Assembly (NCBI GenBank): GCA_008828725.1 | Contig: MEHQ01002804.1 | Coordinates: forward strand, 253,733-317,732 | Source of the DNA: Saccharina japonica | Lineage: Eukaryota; Sar; Phaeophyceae; Laminariales; Laminariaceae | Length of the DNA: 64,000 bases | Reading direction: 5' to 3' | Shown: positions 42,655 to 52,710 of the stretch, one piece after another | How the letters are laid out: each line of letters begins with the position of its first letter | Numbering within the stretch: the first letter of the stretch is position 1 | Notes under the pieces: model-generated | The model's input: the letters and a program-made list of their open reading frames with translations, nothing else | Database searches by the model: none | Told to the model about the DNA's origin: nothing | Made by a program: the position numbers and the translations under genes

Positions 42655-43153
42655 GAAAGTGTCGGCCTCGGTTTACTACGCTACTGTACATAGGCGACCC
42701 GCGTTCTCCACGTACAACAGCTGTATGACATATATACGCCTTCGTACCCTCTGCTGCTTGTTTGCTTGCCGGCCGTTCTGTTTGTCTGTCTGTCTGTCTG
42801 TCTGCCCGCGGCTCTGCCTGCGGTTCTGCCTGCGTCTCTCCCTGCTTCTTTGCCGTGCTTCTTTGCCCTGCTCCGCCGTGCTTCTTCCCCCTGCTCCGTC
42901 GTACTTTTTTTCCCTGCTCCGCCGTGCTTCTTTGCGCTGCTCCGCCGTACGTCTTCGCCCTGCTCCGCCGTGTTTCTTCGCCCTGCTTCTTTGCCCTGCT
43001 TCTTCGCCCTGCCGCGCCTTGCTCCGTCCTGCCTCGCTCTGCCTCGCCCCTCGCTTTGCCTCGGTCCGCCGCGCTTGTTTCAGCACGGGGGGCGCTTTCT
43101 ACTTCTGGGGGCAAGAATGTGTGTCCCTGCTTTTGACCCGGGCTGGTTTATGA
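31304..43153 (+). CDS. Mitochondrial carrier, SLC25A26-like (S-adenosylmethionine carrier type)
   Basis: Carriers of this family move metabolites across the inner mitochondrial (sometimes plastid) membrane. All three signatures are present: FPLDTLKTR (about 31440), TPAEVVKQRLQ (about 36590) and QPVDTVKTRVMT (about 41010), each after a hydrophobic helix; the even helices follow (FRGFSAFLAQ to ANAVFFLCYD; REQLIREIPFNAIQF; LPRLVLVSTGGAFYFW). EVVKQR with REIPF..-QF is typical of SAM carriers, so that substrate is inferred. Exons: 31304-31513, 35342-35416, 36396-36617, 38859-38999, 40917-41044, 41523-41642, 43084-43153. All phases agree (966 nt, 322 codons with stop). The true N-terminus is unresolved: ATG at 31385 lies inside the first exon, and an upstream exon may exist. 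Its introns are packed with repeats. Confidence 0.9.
31556..31692. repeat. AGT microsatellite in carrier intron
   Basis: Imperfect (AGT)n with ATT and AGC variants. Frames read as poly-Ser or poly-Val here are not coding. Confidence 0.95.
31805..31839. repeat. G15/C20 junction
   Basis: An uninterrupted G run turns directly into a C run, forming a self-complementary block. Another C30 run follows at 31968-31997. Confidence 0.9.
32285..32371 (+). repeat. Poly-C-ended repeat, fragment H
   Basis: CTGCTCCGTCTCGAAAGGGA, GGTCAAATGACTAAGGC and AATGAGTACGCCCCC match the piece inserted in SINE S1 in reverse. A single undetermined base follows at 32371. Confidence 0.75.
32425..32818 (+). mobile_element. 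TACCGTAAA inverted-repeat element
   Basis: Left end TACCGTAAATGGGCGTTGAG TTCGCAC and right end GTGCGAACTCAACGG..TTTACGGTAAA are inverted, with further inner pairing (AATACCGAACAAGGCGTTTT with GAAAACGCCTTGTTCGGTAT). It is about 390 bp and non-coding. A related fragment lies at 32150-32275. Confidence 0.75.
32880..33075 (-). mobile_element. SINE, copy S2 (body and tail)
   Basis: The minus strand reads GACTCGACGAGGG-like body, GTGACCCCGGATCTGAGTTA, then GGGATGG and an A-rich tail. The tRNA head is not recognisable. Confidence 0.75.
33115..33345 (-). mobile_element. SINE, copy S3, split by foldback element
   Basis: The minus strand shows AAATTCGATGAAACTCGACG, CACGAACCGTAGTGGGG, GATCCTGAGTTACGAC and a tail of AAAC repeats. 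Its upstream part resumes after the foldback element near 33776. Confidence 0.75.
33323..33767 (+). mobile_element. Foldback (long hairpin) element
   Basis: Arms of about 200 bp are inverted: AGGGCCTTCC..GGGAAAATTCCCGAA pairs with TTCGGGAATTTTCCC..GGAAGGCCCT. Inner pairs include ACCACGGCGAATC/GATTCGCCGTGGT and AGGAACCGCGG/CCGCGGTTCCT. The centre has three copies, one inverted, of a 32-bp CCATGGTAATTTACCACGGG-type unit. GAATTTTGC occurs on both sides (33314-33322 and 33768-33776), a 9-bp target duplication as in Mutator-like elements. Confidence 0.85.
34118..34433 (+). mobile_element. GGGCCC MITE, copy 2
   Basis: Ends GGGCCCGTTTTAACGAAG and CTCGTTAATATGGGCCC, flanked on both sides by TAA. The inner CATTGGTCAACACACGCACC block occurs twice, with its inverse TGGTGCGTGTGTTGACCAAT. 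Confidence 0.88.
35342..35416 (+). CDS. Carrier exon: matrix loop 1
   Basis: A 75-bp phase 0 exon, CCGCGGCAG|GAG to GCACAG|GTGGGT. It encodes LLDTPATFNGVFRGFSAFLA, the G.(F/Y)RG segment between helices 1 and 2 in every carrier. Confidence 0.88.
35850..36352 (+). repeat. Poly-C-ended repeat, copy A
   Basis: Starts with TTTATAGGTTGGGTTGGCGT, contains ACGCTGTAAAACACGCCACT, TTGTGCGGGGTGGAGAAC and TTGGTGAAAACCCAACGTGC, and ends CATGAGTACA plus a C run. Copies B and C are collinear with it over about 500 bp. There is no coding capacity and no A tail. Confidence 0.85.
36396..36617 (+). CDS. Carrier exon: helices 2-3 and second signature
   Basis: Acceptor CGCATTGAAACCAG, donor CTCCAG|GTATTT, phase 0. 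It encodes ANAVFFLCYDALNALG (helix 2), an Ala/Gly loop, then LGASSLATVPANLVRT and PAEVVKQRLQ. The C/T-rich tract before the acceptor is formed largely by the poly-C end of a dispersed repeat about 45 bp upstream. Confidence 0.9.
37039..37141 (+). mobile_element. AGTAAATAGGACC element, copy 3
   Basis: Left GGGGGATATAGTTAGTAAGT AGGACC, right GGTCCTATTTACTATGGTCCC; diverged but clearly inverted. Confidence 0.65.
37320..37864 (+). repeat. Poly-C-ended repeat, copy B
   Basis: Collinear with copy A from AGGTTGGGTTGGCGTCGG to CAACATGAGTACG and a 28-nt C run. It lies in the next carrier intron. Diverged units with AGGCCAATTGAGG..TTGACGCG flank it (37157-37322, 37886-38137, 38393-38463). Confidence 0.85.
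38268..38381 (+). mobile_element. AGTAAATAGGACC element, copy 4
   Basis: GGGGGAGGGACCATAGTGAA..AGTAAATAGGACC on the left, GGTCCCTATTTACT..GTCCCACG on the right. Confidence 0.65.
38859..38999 (+). CDS. Carrier exon: loop 2 and helix 4
   Basis: Acceptor GGGTCGACCGCAG, donor TACGAG|GTCAGT, phase 0, 47 codons. It encodes LQALQSILRAEGVGGLFVGG and REQLIREIPFNAIQFTVYE. The REIPF..-QF pattern is shared with SAM carriers. Confidence 0.9.
40345..40571 (+). repeat. Poly-C-ended repeat, fragment D
   Basis: The 3' half only: CCATATGTAAGAAAGTCCGC, CACCTCAGGGCGCTTCAC, ATGCGCTCCGTCCGGGCATT, ending GACATACGTACCCCC. Confidence 0.75.
40660..40930 (+). repeat. Tandem copies of a carrier intron/exon boundary
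   Basis: Four degenerate units share CACCAGTGCCT..AAG, AGCCCCCTCCCGG and GTTAAT. The last one is the acceptor and first bases of the carrier exon at 40917. Confidence 0.8.
40917..41044 (+). CDS. Carrier exon: helix 5 and third signature
   Basis: The acceptor TTCATGTTTCCACCAG was chosen because TVYE|CLKSSLG restores the usual YE.LK sequence. It encodes ADAALGAASSALAAVATQ and PVDTVKTRVMTK and ends AAGAG|GTGAGA in phase 2. Degraded copies of this acceptor lie just upstream. Confidence 0.88.
41523..41642 (+). CDS. Carrier exon: loop 3
   Basis: Follows about 100 bp of C/T-rich intron ending GGCTGGCACAAG and completes a Ser codon. It encodes FLKSAALVAEAEGASSLLLG and MLPRLVLV, and ends TTAGTCAG|GTAACA in phase 2. 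Exact acceptor choice is inferred from phase. Confidence 0.8.
42613..42652. repeat. 40-nt poly-C
   Basis: Longest C run in the window, in the last carrier intron. It is followed by TGTC repeats (42780-42803) and a CCTGCTCCGCCGTGCTTCTT-type tandem repeat (42840-43060) that forms the C/T-rich tract before the last exon. Confidence 0.9.
43084..43153 (+). CDS. Carrier last exon: helix 6 and stop
   Basis: Acceptor CGCGCTTGTTTCAG at the edge of a 22-bp-type tandem repeat. It encodes STGGAFYFWGQECVSLLL then TRAGL and TGA. LVLVSTGGAFYFW is the usual carrier helix 6. Confidence 0.88.
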
Positions 43154-44925
43154 AGGGCCCGGACACGCGCATCCTCCCTAACTCCTTCCTCGTGTTTCGA
43201 ACCTATTTGTCGAATATGTGGTGTAACTCTACTGGATGCACGCGCCTATCGTGTTGTCTGCAGATGGCGGCCAAACTGATTTTTTTTGTGAAGTTCCGAT
43301 TCCGAATGCGGGTGGGCAACGCGAGTCACTCCGGGTATCGTTTTGCGGGGACGTCGTTTCACATTAGTATAGTACGGAGTATACCTGGTACTGTAACATA
43401 GTTGCATTCACCACGACATTACCCAGCTTTGCCAGGCTGGACTGTAGATAACGGGAGAGTGGCGGCAGCTGCAGGGAACGCGGCCGGGCTTGTGTCGTGG
43501 TTGCTCGAGGCGTACTGCTTGCAGTACCGTCGTTTAACGCGACCCTCATTAACGCATGCACGCGGAGGGTTTCCCAACCTTGCGCGTTGCTTTCGGCCGT
43601 ATGCGGGAGGATTCCGCGGGACAAGACACGTTCATATTTCGTAGCCACAGTTTTGTAATTGGTCAGCAATGTTTAAAAGGGGAAACTCTCCGATCTGACG
43701 AATAAACTCCGATGGAGGTATTATGTCATCCATGGCGATGGTGTCTCCCCGGGCTCGGGGTATCACGACACGTGATTTTGCTGACGTCTGATTGGTTGTT
43801 AGATTTCGACCTGATGTATTGATTCACCTTTTTTACCGCACACTGCGTGCGGCGTACTGTTGAGCGTCGTTTGTTGGTTACTGGGGGGGGGGGGGTCCGT
43901 CGGCAGTGTGCTGCATTTTATCTCCTGTGGCATCGTAAGGCCAAGTATGGTCGGCCCCACCATGACCTGTTCCTGCGAGGCTTTTTTGCTCAGAGGGGAT
44001 TCGTGCACGGGAGTTCATGCGTTGTTTGATTATTTGACTGGAGGTTTTTCCACGGGAGCCTTATTTAATTGATAACCGGTCGTCGGGTTGTTTAGGTTTA
44101 TCGGCTTCAGGTTTTGGTTTTACCTTTTTAATTGATAACCGGTCGGGTTGTCTAGGTTTTACGGTTTTGACGGTTTTGGTTCTGTAGGGTCTTTTACTAT
44201 TAATACTGTATGTACGCGATTAGTATCGTCTTGATTTCTTCGATTCTTGAGTTGTCCGGCACGGCACGCTATATACATACGTAGTATTGGCCAAGCGCGA
44301 CTGTGATGTTTTTGTCGTGATGGTGTGAATGAAGATCGACGGCGGACGGTTAACCGCTCGCATCACCCACTGATGATGGTGTAGACATCGGGATGGACCG
44401 ATCGAAGCGCGCAGAGGTTTTGGGGTTTCCATTGGCTTCGTCCCCTCAGCCAGCCCTGTTGTTCGTCGAATGCCGCCGGCACTAAACAGGATTTTTTCCC
44501 CACACGTAGGACAGACCAGACCACATATACATATATATCAGACCCCCCACAGCAATGCCACCTTATAGGGCGGCTTATTTTCTGAGCTCGTCAATACTAT
44601 TAGTAAGTCACTCGAATCATGGCTTGGAAGAGGGTTGTTCGCGCAACCCGACCCCAGCATTTTGTAGGACCCACAAGGAAGGGCTCCGCTCCGCGGGCGG
44701 CTGACGCCGCCCGCTACGCTCGCGCAAGGAAAGGGGCAGAAGAGGCCCATGATGCAGACTATTACATAGCGCAAGCACCGACTTGAAAATGCCAAGAGGT
44801 TCATAGTGCAGCGAAGAAACGGGGGACTTGACATGCATGCAAAACATGCTCGGGATGCATATTAGCTCTATGCTCCAGGAGGACAACAAAGAAAGAAAGC
44901 TGTATGTTCGAAAGAGAAAACACAG
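43154..44925. other. Intergenic after carrier gene
   Basis: No gene found. Two diverged segments with TTTAATTGATAACCGGTCG (44060-44090, 44127-44150) form a short direct repeat; the rest shows nothing recognisable. Confidence 0.5.
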
Positions 44926-44966
44926 CAACACGGCTCACAGCACGGCGCTGCGCTGCCTGCTGTGGG
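44926..44966 (+). repeat. 41-bp direct repeat, left of satellite
   Basis: CAACACGGCTCACAGCACGG then CGCTGCGCTGCCTGCTGTGGG; recurs at 47137-47177 with one difference. Confidence 0.9.
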
Positions 44967-44968
44967 TA

Positions 44969-47130
44969 TTTTACGATCGTTCAACGATCATTTTTTTACG
45001 ATCGTTTAACGATCACATTTTATGATCGTTCAACGATCCTTTTTTGTGATCGTTCAACGATCACATTCTATGATTGTTCAACGATCAATTTTATGATCAA
45101 CGATCATGTTTGAAGGATCCTTATTTACGATCGTTCAACGATCACATTTTACGATCACATTTTACGATCGTTGACCGATCCCTTTTACGATCGTTGAACG
45201 ATCACATTCGCATTTTATGATCGTTGAACGATCACATTTTATCATTTCTATGACCGTTGAACAATCACGGTGAACGATCACATTTTATGATCGTTGAACG
45301 ATCACATTTTATCCTTTTTATGATCGTTGAACGATCGCATTTTACGATCGTTCAACAATCACTTTTTACGTTCGTTGAACGATCACATTTTACGATTGTG
45401 CAACGATCACTTTTTACGATCGTTCAACGATAACTTTTTACGATCGTTGAACGATCACTTTTTACGATCGTTGAACGATCACTTTTTATGATCGTTCAAC
45501 GATCACATTTTACGATCGTCGTTGGACGATCCTTTTTTGCGATCGTCCAACGATCACATTTTATGATCGTTGAACGATCACTTTTTGCGATCGTCCAACG
45601 ATCATATTTTATGATCGTTCAACGATCACTTTTTACGATCGTTCAACGATCACATTTTATGATCGTTCAGCGATCACTTTTTACGATCGTTGAACGATCA
45701 TTTTTTGCGACTTTTTACGATCGTTGAACCATCACATTTATTTAATGATCGTTCAACGATCACTTTTTACGATCGTTGAACGATCCATTTTTGCGATCGT
45801 TGAACGATACTTTTTTGCCATCGTTGAACGATCACTTTTTACGATCGTTGAACGACCCTTTTTATGATCGTTCAACGATCACATTTCACGATCGTTGAAC
45901 GATCGTTGAACGATCACTTTTTGCGATCGTTGAACGATCCTTTTTATGATCGATGAACGATCACATTTTACGATCGTTGAACGATCATTTTTTACGATCG
46001 TTGAACGATCACTTTTTATGATCGTTGAACGATCACATTTTATGATCGTTGAACGATCACATTTTACGATCATCGTTGAACGATCCTTTTTTGCGATCGT
46101 CCAACGATCACATTTTATGATCGTTCAACGATCACTTTTTGCCATCGTCCAACGATCACATTTTATGATCGTTCAACGATCATTTTTTGCGACTTTTCAC
46201 GATCGTGGAACGATGACATTTTATGATCGTTCAACGATCACTTTTTACGATCGTTGAACGATCCCTTTTGGCGATCGTTGAACGATCACATTTTTGCGAT
46301 CGTTGAACGATCACTTTTTACGATCGTTGAACGATCACATTTTATCCTTTTTATGATCGTTGAACGATCTCGTTGAACGATCACATTTTATGATCGTTGA
46401 ACGATCACATTTTACGATCGTGCAACGATCACTTTTTACGAACGTTGAACGATCACATTTTACGATCGTGCAACGATCACTTTTTACGATCGTTCAACAA
46501 TCACTTTTTACGATCGTTGAACGATCACTTTTTATGATCGTTGAACAATCACATTTTATGATCGTTGAACGATCACATTGTTGAACGTTGAACGATCACA
46601 TTTTACGATCATCGTTGAACGATCCTTTGTTGCGATCATTGAACGATCCTTTTTTACGATCGTTGAACGATCCTTTTTATGATCGTTGAACGATCACATT
46701 TTACGATCGTTTAACGATCACATTTTACGATCGTTCAACGATTCGTTTTGTCGATCGTTCAACGATCACAAAACTGATCGTTGAACGATCACTTTTTTTA
46801 CGATCGTTGAACGATCCTTTTTATGATCGTTCAATGATCCTTTTTATGATCGTTGAACGATCACTTTTTACTATCGTTGTTGAACGATCACTTTTTACGA
46901 TCGTTCAACGATCTCTTATGATCGTTGAACGATCACATTTTGTGATCGTTGAACGATCACTTTTCACGATCATTCAACGATCACATTTTATGATCGTTGA
47001 ACGATCACTTTTTACGATCGTTCACCGATCACATTTATTTCATGATCGTTCAACCATCAATTTTCACGATCGTTGAACGATCCTTTTTATGATCGTTGAA
47101 CGATCACTTTTCACGATCGTTGAACGATTC
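44969..47130. repeat. GATCGTTSAACGATC satellite array
   Basis: About 2.16 kb of units of roughly 23-24 bp, near 90 by length. The core is GATCGTTGAACGATC or GATCGTTCAACGATC, an odd palindrome whose only asymmetry is the central base; linkers are ACATTTTAT or ACTTTTTAC. Scattered units are shortened or mutated. Frames reading MIVERSHF repeats are translations of the satellite. Confidence 0.95.
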
Positions 47131-47136
47131 TTTTTT

Positions 47137-47177
47137 CAACACGGCTCACGGCACGGCGCTGCGCTGCCTGCTGTGGG
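47137..47177 (+). repeat. 41-bp direct repeat, right of satellite
   Basis: Same sequence as 44926-44966 with one A to G change, in the same orientation. Confidence 0.9.
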
Positions 47178-49938
47178 GGTGTGATTTGTAGATTTTTCGT
47201 GAGTATGTGTGGTACTGTAGTACAGTACTGTAGTACAACAACAGTATTAGTACTTCGTACTTTGTATATTGTATGAAAGAGAAAAAGCACAGCACCAGCA
47301 CGGTCGTCATGTTGTGAAGTACAAAAAACAAAAAAATCCACAAAACTGAGAAATACCTACATAAATACGTACTCGTACTCGTACTCGAACAAAACGGCAG
47401 GAGGAGCGAAAAACAAAAACGAAAAAAAAACGTCGTAAAATGGCGATTGCATCAATCAGAGTGTCCAAAATAATGGAACCACGGATTCGATCAGAATGTC
47501 TTGGAATTGGTATCCCAGAGAGGTCACTTCTTTTCTTTGCTCCCGAAACCTCGTGATCGCACGAGTCGGTCGCGAAATTCTTGAGAGCATGCCTAGGACT
47601 ACCCGGGCGACACCGACCCTTCCGACAAACGCGGCCCAGACAGGCGCGACTGCCCCCAGTTCCGGGGTCGCCCGCGAGGTTGACAGACCCAAAAAACGAT
47701 CGAGCTTTGGAATCGTTTGGAAATCCGCTTAGTCCTCGGCAAGACCGATGGGGACCTAACCTCCGGGCGACTTGGGGGAAGACTTTCTATGTTTAAACAA
47801 CATCCTCCTCTATTCACCCCTCCTTTTGCGACCTTCCTCAGGACCATTGTTTGTTTGTTTGTTTGTTTGTTTGTTTTCTTGTTTACGGCTGCATCGACTA
47901 CTGCTGTTGGTTTCTTTTGCCTTTTTCGCTTTAGGTTTGATCACAATGGCGCGCACACTTGCCCCTTTTGCGATATTTCAACGAGCCTCATGGTCCATAC
48001 CGTTTGTTAAATATATCACGCAGAACGGGGGCAGCAGACGTCCTTCCGAGTCATCCGTCTGCAGGGTCGTAATGGCCCGAGATCTTGTGCGATTTGCGTT
48101 TTGTTGCGCAGGTCAAAGTGTCGCGCAGTTTGATCCTGACGTAGAAGTATACCTGGTATATGTCTGAATGCGGGCACGTCGTAACCAAGCAAGCGTTGGC
48201 GGCGACGGAGGGACCCGCTGAGCAAATGAGAACATATTGAGCAGCCGACGGGTTTGGCGCTGTTGTCCTCGTCATCTCGGCAGTATGCCGAGGTTCGGAA
48301 GTGAGCTACTCCGGACGATGTCTTCGACTCCGTCTGTTTTCGAGTTAATGAAAAGTGGAAGCTGGAAGACAAAGTCGGCGGCCATGCACTACATCAGGGC
48401 GACGCCTAGTGGGGAAGTGCGCGGTATAGTTAGAGATAACGCCACCAGAGCTACCATTACGACGACACCAGCTGCCACTGTCGCTTGAGGTCAAGAATGA
48501 TTCCGCACCTTGTGCTGAAAATACTTGATTCAATGTTAAGGAAGTTTGGGTGAGACAACTCTGCACCTGATCAGTGGTCACCTACAGAGACAAGGCAACG
48601 TAACAATGAAGTATGGGCGGGACCACGGACCGGCGCAGGAGGCCTCATCCAATACAATACTTACGTTACATGATCCACGGTAAGGAGACATAATCCACGA
48701 GTAAAATGGCGATTGCATCGGAGGGTTCAAAACTATGGAACCACGATTCGATCATAATGTCTTAGAATTGGTATCCCAGAGAGGTCATTCCTCTTCTTCG
48801 CTCCCGAAACCTCGTGAGCAGAGTTGGTCACGAAATTCTTGAGACCATCCCACCCACCCAGCAGTAGTATTCATATATATATATTTGTTTATGTACCCAT
48901 ATCATACAGGTACTAACCACGCGCTGAGCATACGCCAGCCAAGCGTCCACTCAGCGCGGGGGGGCATACCAGGCGAGGACCCCCTGCCGGCGCAGGAGGC
49001 CTCATCCAATCCAATACTTACATTAAATGATCCACGGTAGGGAGACATAACACATGAGGAAAAAAATGAAAATCAAGTGACACGAAAAAAATATTTTGAA
49101 AAACAATCCTCCCGTCGGGCCGGGGTCTGAGATGATTTCGCCGTATAACTTTTTTCTTTTTGAACATGTCACGTTTTGTCTGCCTCGATGCTCGCCGCCC
49201 CCCCGCGATCACCACGCCAGCGATTCAGTGCAGGTCAACCTCTACCGCCTCTCTCTGCCCCAGTGAGCCCCGTGGCCCACCTCGCGTGAAGCCCGGTGCT
49301 CACCGTGGCCCTCGTTCGGCCGCTCGACGATGATGGTGTTCAAACCGCCTGTCTGTCTCTCTGTACAAAATATTTGTTGGACAAACAAGCACCGCTTGAA
49401 TTTTATTTTACAGGCTTGAACGAACCTTATAATTTCGGAGATACTGTTTTATTGGAGCAGCACAGCGCCGCAGAAACATCCCTTTCATGCCTCCCTCATG
49501 TCTCGATGGACTCGCCACGCCTAGCCACGAAAAAGGCGACCGCGCTCCTTCTGACCCCTCTACTGGTCAGCGCCCTCCCATACCCGCGATGTCGCCCGCG
49601 CTGCCGTGCTCTCTGGGCACACGCACAAACCCAAAACTGAAAGAGGAAGAAGCCTCTCGCCAACTAAAGTATATAGGGAACAAAGAGAGAAAGCAACACT
49701 GAGGAAGTAATGAAAGGAGGCGGTGTCGAAGTGGGAGCTCTGAGAGGCCAGGGATGGGAAAATCGTGAAAAAGACAAACGTAAGTATGTCTCTATATATA
49801 TTATACCAGTAATGATTACCGGCTCTTAAATCTAATATATCTATACTCGTACCAGCGAAACGTATCATTCCAACCCCGTAGCTACTCGCTCGAGAAAGAA
49901 GCTCAACCGGTCCCGGTGACAAAATATTGCCTCAGAAG

Positions 49939-50219
49939 GACGTGTGTTACGATAGAGGTATTGTACCTTTTTTTTGGCTGAAACGTTTTCGGGATGACGG
50001 GGCTCCTTAACCCGAAATCGTCGGAATTTAATTTTTCTTGTGATTCGTTTTTTTCGTTGTATACTTTGGGACCATGGGATTGTTCATCGGGTATTAATAG
50101 TACTTCACTTTCGTTTTCCTCGAAAATCAGATTTTGGGTGAGGTATACAGTTAGTAGAGCTTCTCAAGTAACCACTCTCAGGAACAGAATGGTGCACCTC
50201 TACCGTAGTAGCATGCGTC
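49939..50219 (+). mobile_element. GACGC-ended inverted-repeat element, copy c
   Basis: Complete copy: GACGTGTGTTACGATAGAGG at left and CCTCTACCGTAGTAGCATGC GTC at right, with TTAACCCGAAATCGTCGGAA and GGGATTGTTCATCGGGTA inside. Confidence 0.85.
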
Positions 50220-50654
50220 CAGGGCAAACTCGAACTGCAAACCTTCATACGTACCGTGGGATGAGTACCCACTTGTTCACGGCCTGCGCCCAAGAAACAC
50301 GCCATGAAATAGTCCGCAAACCCATCGAATATGTTTCGGGAGGAGAGGAGAGAGGCGAGAGACGGTATTATTATACTGCTGCAGTCCAGTACGAGTATAA
50401 TATTGATTGATTTTAACGACAGTATAATCGCTACTGACTGAGTCATCAGCCAGTGCCCGGTCCTGGTTATGATAGATGGGAAAATCCGGAACATATTATT
50501 ATTGGAAGATTCGAAATCCATACTCCCCGTACCGCCCGTACCTTGTGATCCCACCAGGAAGTGCTTCCTAGCTCGCAAAGCAATGCGAGAAGTGAACAGC
50601 CGGCCCCTATAAATATCCTAGCTAACGAATTGTATAGATATAGGGAGCTCGTAC

Positions 50655-51400
50655 GTACGTCGAGCGAGAAGCTGCGACAGGCGGAACTACTGTACACACC
50701 GCAGCAGCAAATACCGTACGCAATTCCTAGACAGGTCTGCTGCCGTACGATCGTCGTTATCGCTCGTGGTGGCGTGCTTCATGCAGCCTATTTCCGGAGG
50801 CACCTTTAGCGTGGTGCGCCCCCAAAAATGGCCTGGAGAATATCCTTGGTATCGAGCACACGAAGATGTATGTATATCGAGCGAGAAGCGATGGCCGGCG
50901 GAACTAGTGCACAGGCCTCAGCAGCACATACCGTAGACAAGTCCCAGATAAGTCTGGTGCCCTACGATTGTTGTAATCGGTCGTAGTAGCGTGCTTTATG
51001 TATGTAGTCTGCTTTCAGAGGCACTTACTTTTCGCTTGATGTGCCCCCAAAAAATGCCTGGAAATAAGAGAACACTAACACGTCTGTATATCGAACGAGA
51101 AGCGATACCTGGCGGCATTACTGCATACATCACAGCAGCACATGCCGTAGACAATGCCCTACGGCCGTCGTCATCGCTCGTGGCGCGTGCATCATGTAGA
51201 GGCACTTTTAGCTTGATGTTGCACCCTAAACCAATGCCTGGAAATGTCCTGGGTATCGACAACACGAAGCCGTCTGTATATTGCGCGAAACGCGATGACC
51301 GGCGGAACTACAGCACACACCGCAGCAGCACATGCAGTAGACAATTCCCAGACAGGTCTGCTGCTCTACGGTCGTCGTAATCGGTCGTGGTGATGTGCTT
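50655..51400. repeat. Minisatellite of about 200-bp units, four copies
   Basis: Units begin near 50655, 50874, 51076 and 51266 and share CGAGCGAGAAGC, CGGCGGAACTA, CGCAGCAGCACAT, GACAGGTCTGCTGC, GTCGTCGTAATCG and AATGCCTGGA. Divergence between units is considerable. Confidence 0.85.
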
Positions 51401-51672
51401 TGTAATCAGCCCCAATTCCGGGGGCGCAATAAGCAAAAAGGGCCCCCGGGGGCGTCGTTAAGAGATGTGCCCCCGGGGGCACATTTATCACTCCCCTTGA
51501 TATTATTATATGTACGTAGAGCACAAATAACTTGTAAAACGGCCGTTAGATATCTTTGTGTTGCCTGTTGATCTTGGATCTTGACGGCTAAGTAAGCTGT
51601 GCACATGGAGGATAGCATGCTCGATACATCTCGAGCCTCTCTGAGCCTATCAAGCCACACACCACTCACACA

Positions 51673-51674
<2 letters not shown>

Positions 51675-51709
<35 letters not shown>
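51675..51709. repeat. CTG trinucleotide run
   Basis: (GCT)n of about 11 units; a related CAG run lies at 53252-53312. Confidence 0.9.
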
Positions 51710-52710
51710 GGTGTACATCACATAAACGCCTGCTTTCGGAACGAGCGAGCACAGACAGAGGCAGAAGCCCCCGACAACGCTGACTGCCTGCAGTGGAGCC
51801 GCTGTAGTATAGTAGTAGTACCAGGTGAGACGTACCAGGTGAGACAGGAGTATGTAAAGTAGATAGGCGCAACGAGCGAGTAAGTGGGGTGGTTCTTCAT
51901 GATGATGCTGTGTGGGTGTGCGCCTGGGCTTTCATCGTAGATAACCTTTCGTCTGTCGAGAGTCGAGATCTTCTCTGTTAGTTCAGATCTGACCCTAGAC
52001 TTTAGACCTCTCTCTGCATTAGTTCAGATCCGACCCTAGACACCACAGGCACCGTACGTACCACCTTCCTGTGTTACCTGCTATATCTAACAGTTGGATG
52101 CGAATTGACGAGCAGTGATACATTATTTTGAAGCCTAAAAAGCGCGATGCCAACACACCTACTGTAGTAGTTTGGTGTCAGTCACGGCATGTCAGGGCAA
52201 GCCTGCTGTCTGTCAAGGGTTGAACGTCCTGTCTCCCGACATATTTGCCCGTTCCTGAGACTCAGCGGCTCTGGCATTGACTACATACCGGGGCCGGCGG
52301 AAAAGGGATGGTATCATACTTGTGGCCACGATTTGACCACAGCTACTATTAATAGCGGGCCGCCGTGAGGGTAAAACGTCGTGCGATTCTACTGGAACGT
52401 TTGAGCTGGAGTAGTAAAAAAAGGGCACTTTTTTAATGGCATCGCCTGGAAAAGCGAGAAAAAAAAAAAGGAAAAAAGTTCCAAGGTATTCGCAGGCATT
52501 TTCGACACTGGCCGCTGTAGTTATCGAGATTTGCAAGTGCCCAGCACCCTCCCAAGCGCTACAACACAGTTTGCGCTACACAGTTTGAGCTCCACAAAGT
52601 AAATGCTTGTTAAAGAAAAAGGCAAGATCGAAGGACCCAAAGCCAGCCTTCCTTGTGGCTGACAAAGCGCCACAGAATGCACGAGTATGTCTAAATGGTC
52701 GTCGTCGTAT

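Larger units (their letters stand above)
47178..52706. other. Intergenic repeats, no gene recognised
   Basis: Contains a duplicated segment of about 150 bp (47440-47600 and 48705-48855, sharing TTGGTATCCCAGAGAGGTCA), another of about 70 bp (48630-48690 and 48988-49055, GGCGCAGGAGGCCTCATCCA), a GTTT microsatellite (47848-47875), a GACGC-ended element, a four-unit minisatellite, a CTG run, and a direct repeat with GTTAGTTCAGATC..GACCCTAGAC (51976-52040). Open frames are short and unmatched. Confidence 0.5.

Noticed and set aside
42659..43401. Cys/Ala/Arg-rich frames over the last carrier intron
   Set aside because: They read a C/T-rich tandem repeat; only 43084-43153 has carrier-family sequence and proper splice context.
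45488..47076. Repeated MIVERSHF/MIVQRSLF open frames
   Set aside because: Frames of about 24-bp satellite units that stay open by unit length; they break wherever a unit is irregular.
44969..47130. Regular short repeats considered as a CRISPR-like array
   Set aside because: The spacers are not unique (only ACATTTTAT or ACTTTTTAC linkers), the genome is eukaryotic, and no cas genes are present; it is a palindromic satellite.
49296..49640. 114-codon plus-strand frame
   Set aside because: No family resemblance, no splice partner found, and unexceptional composition; not supported as a gene.
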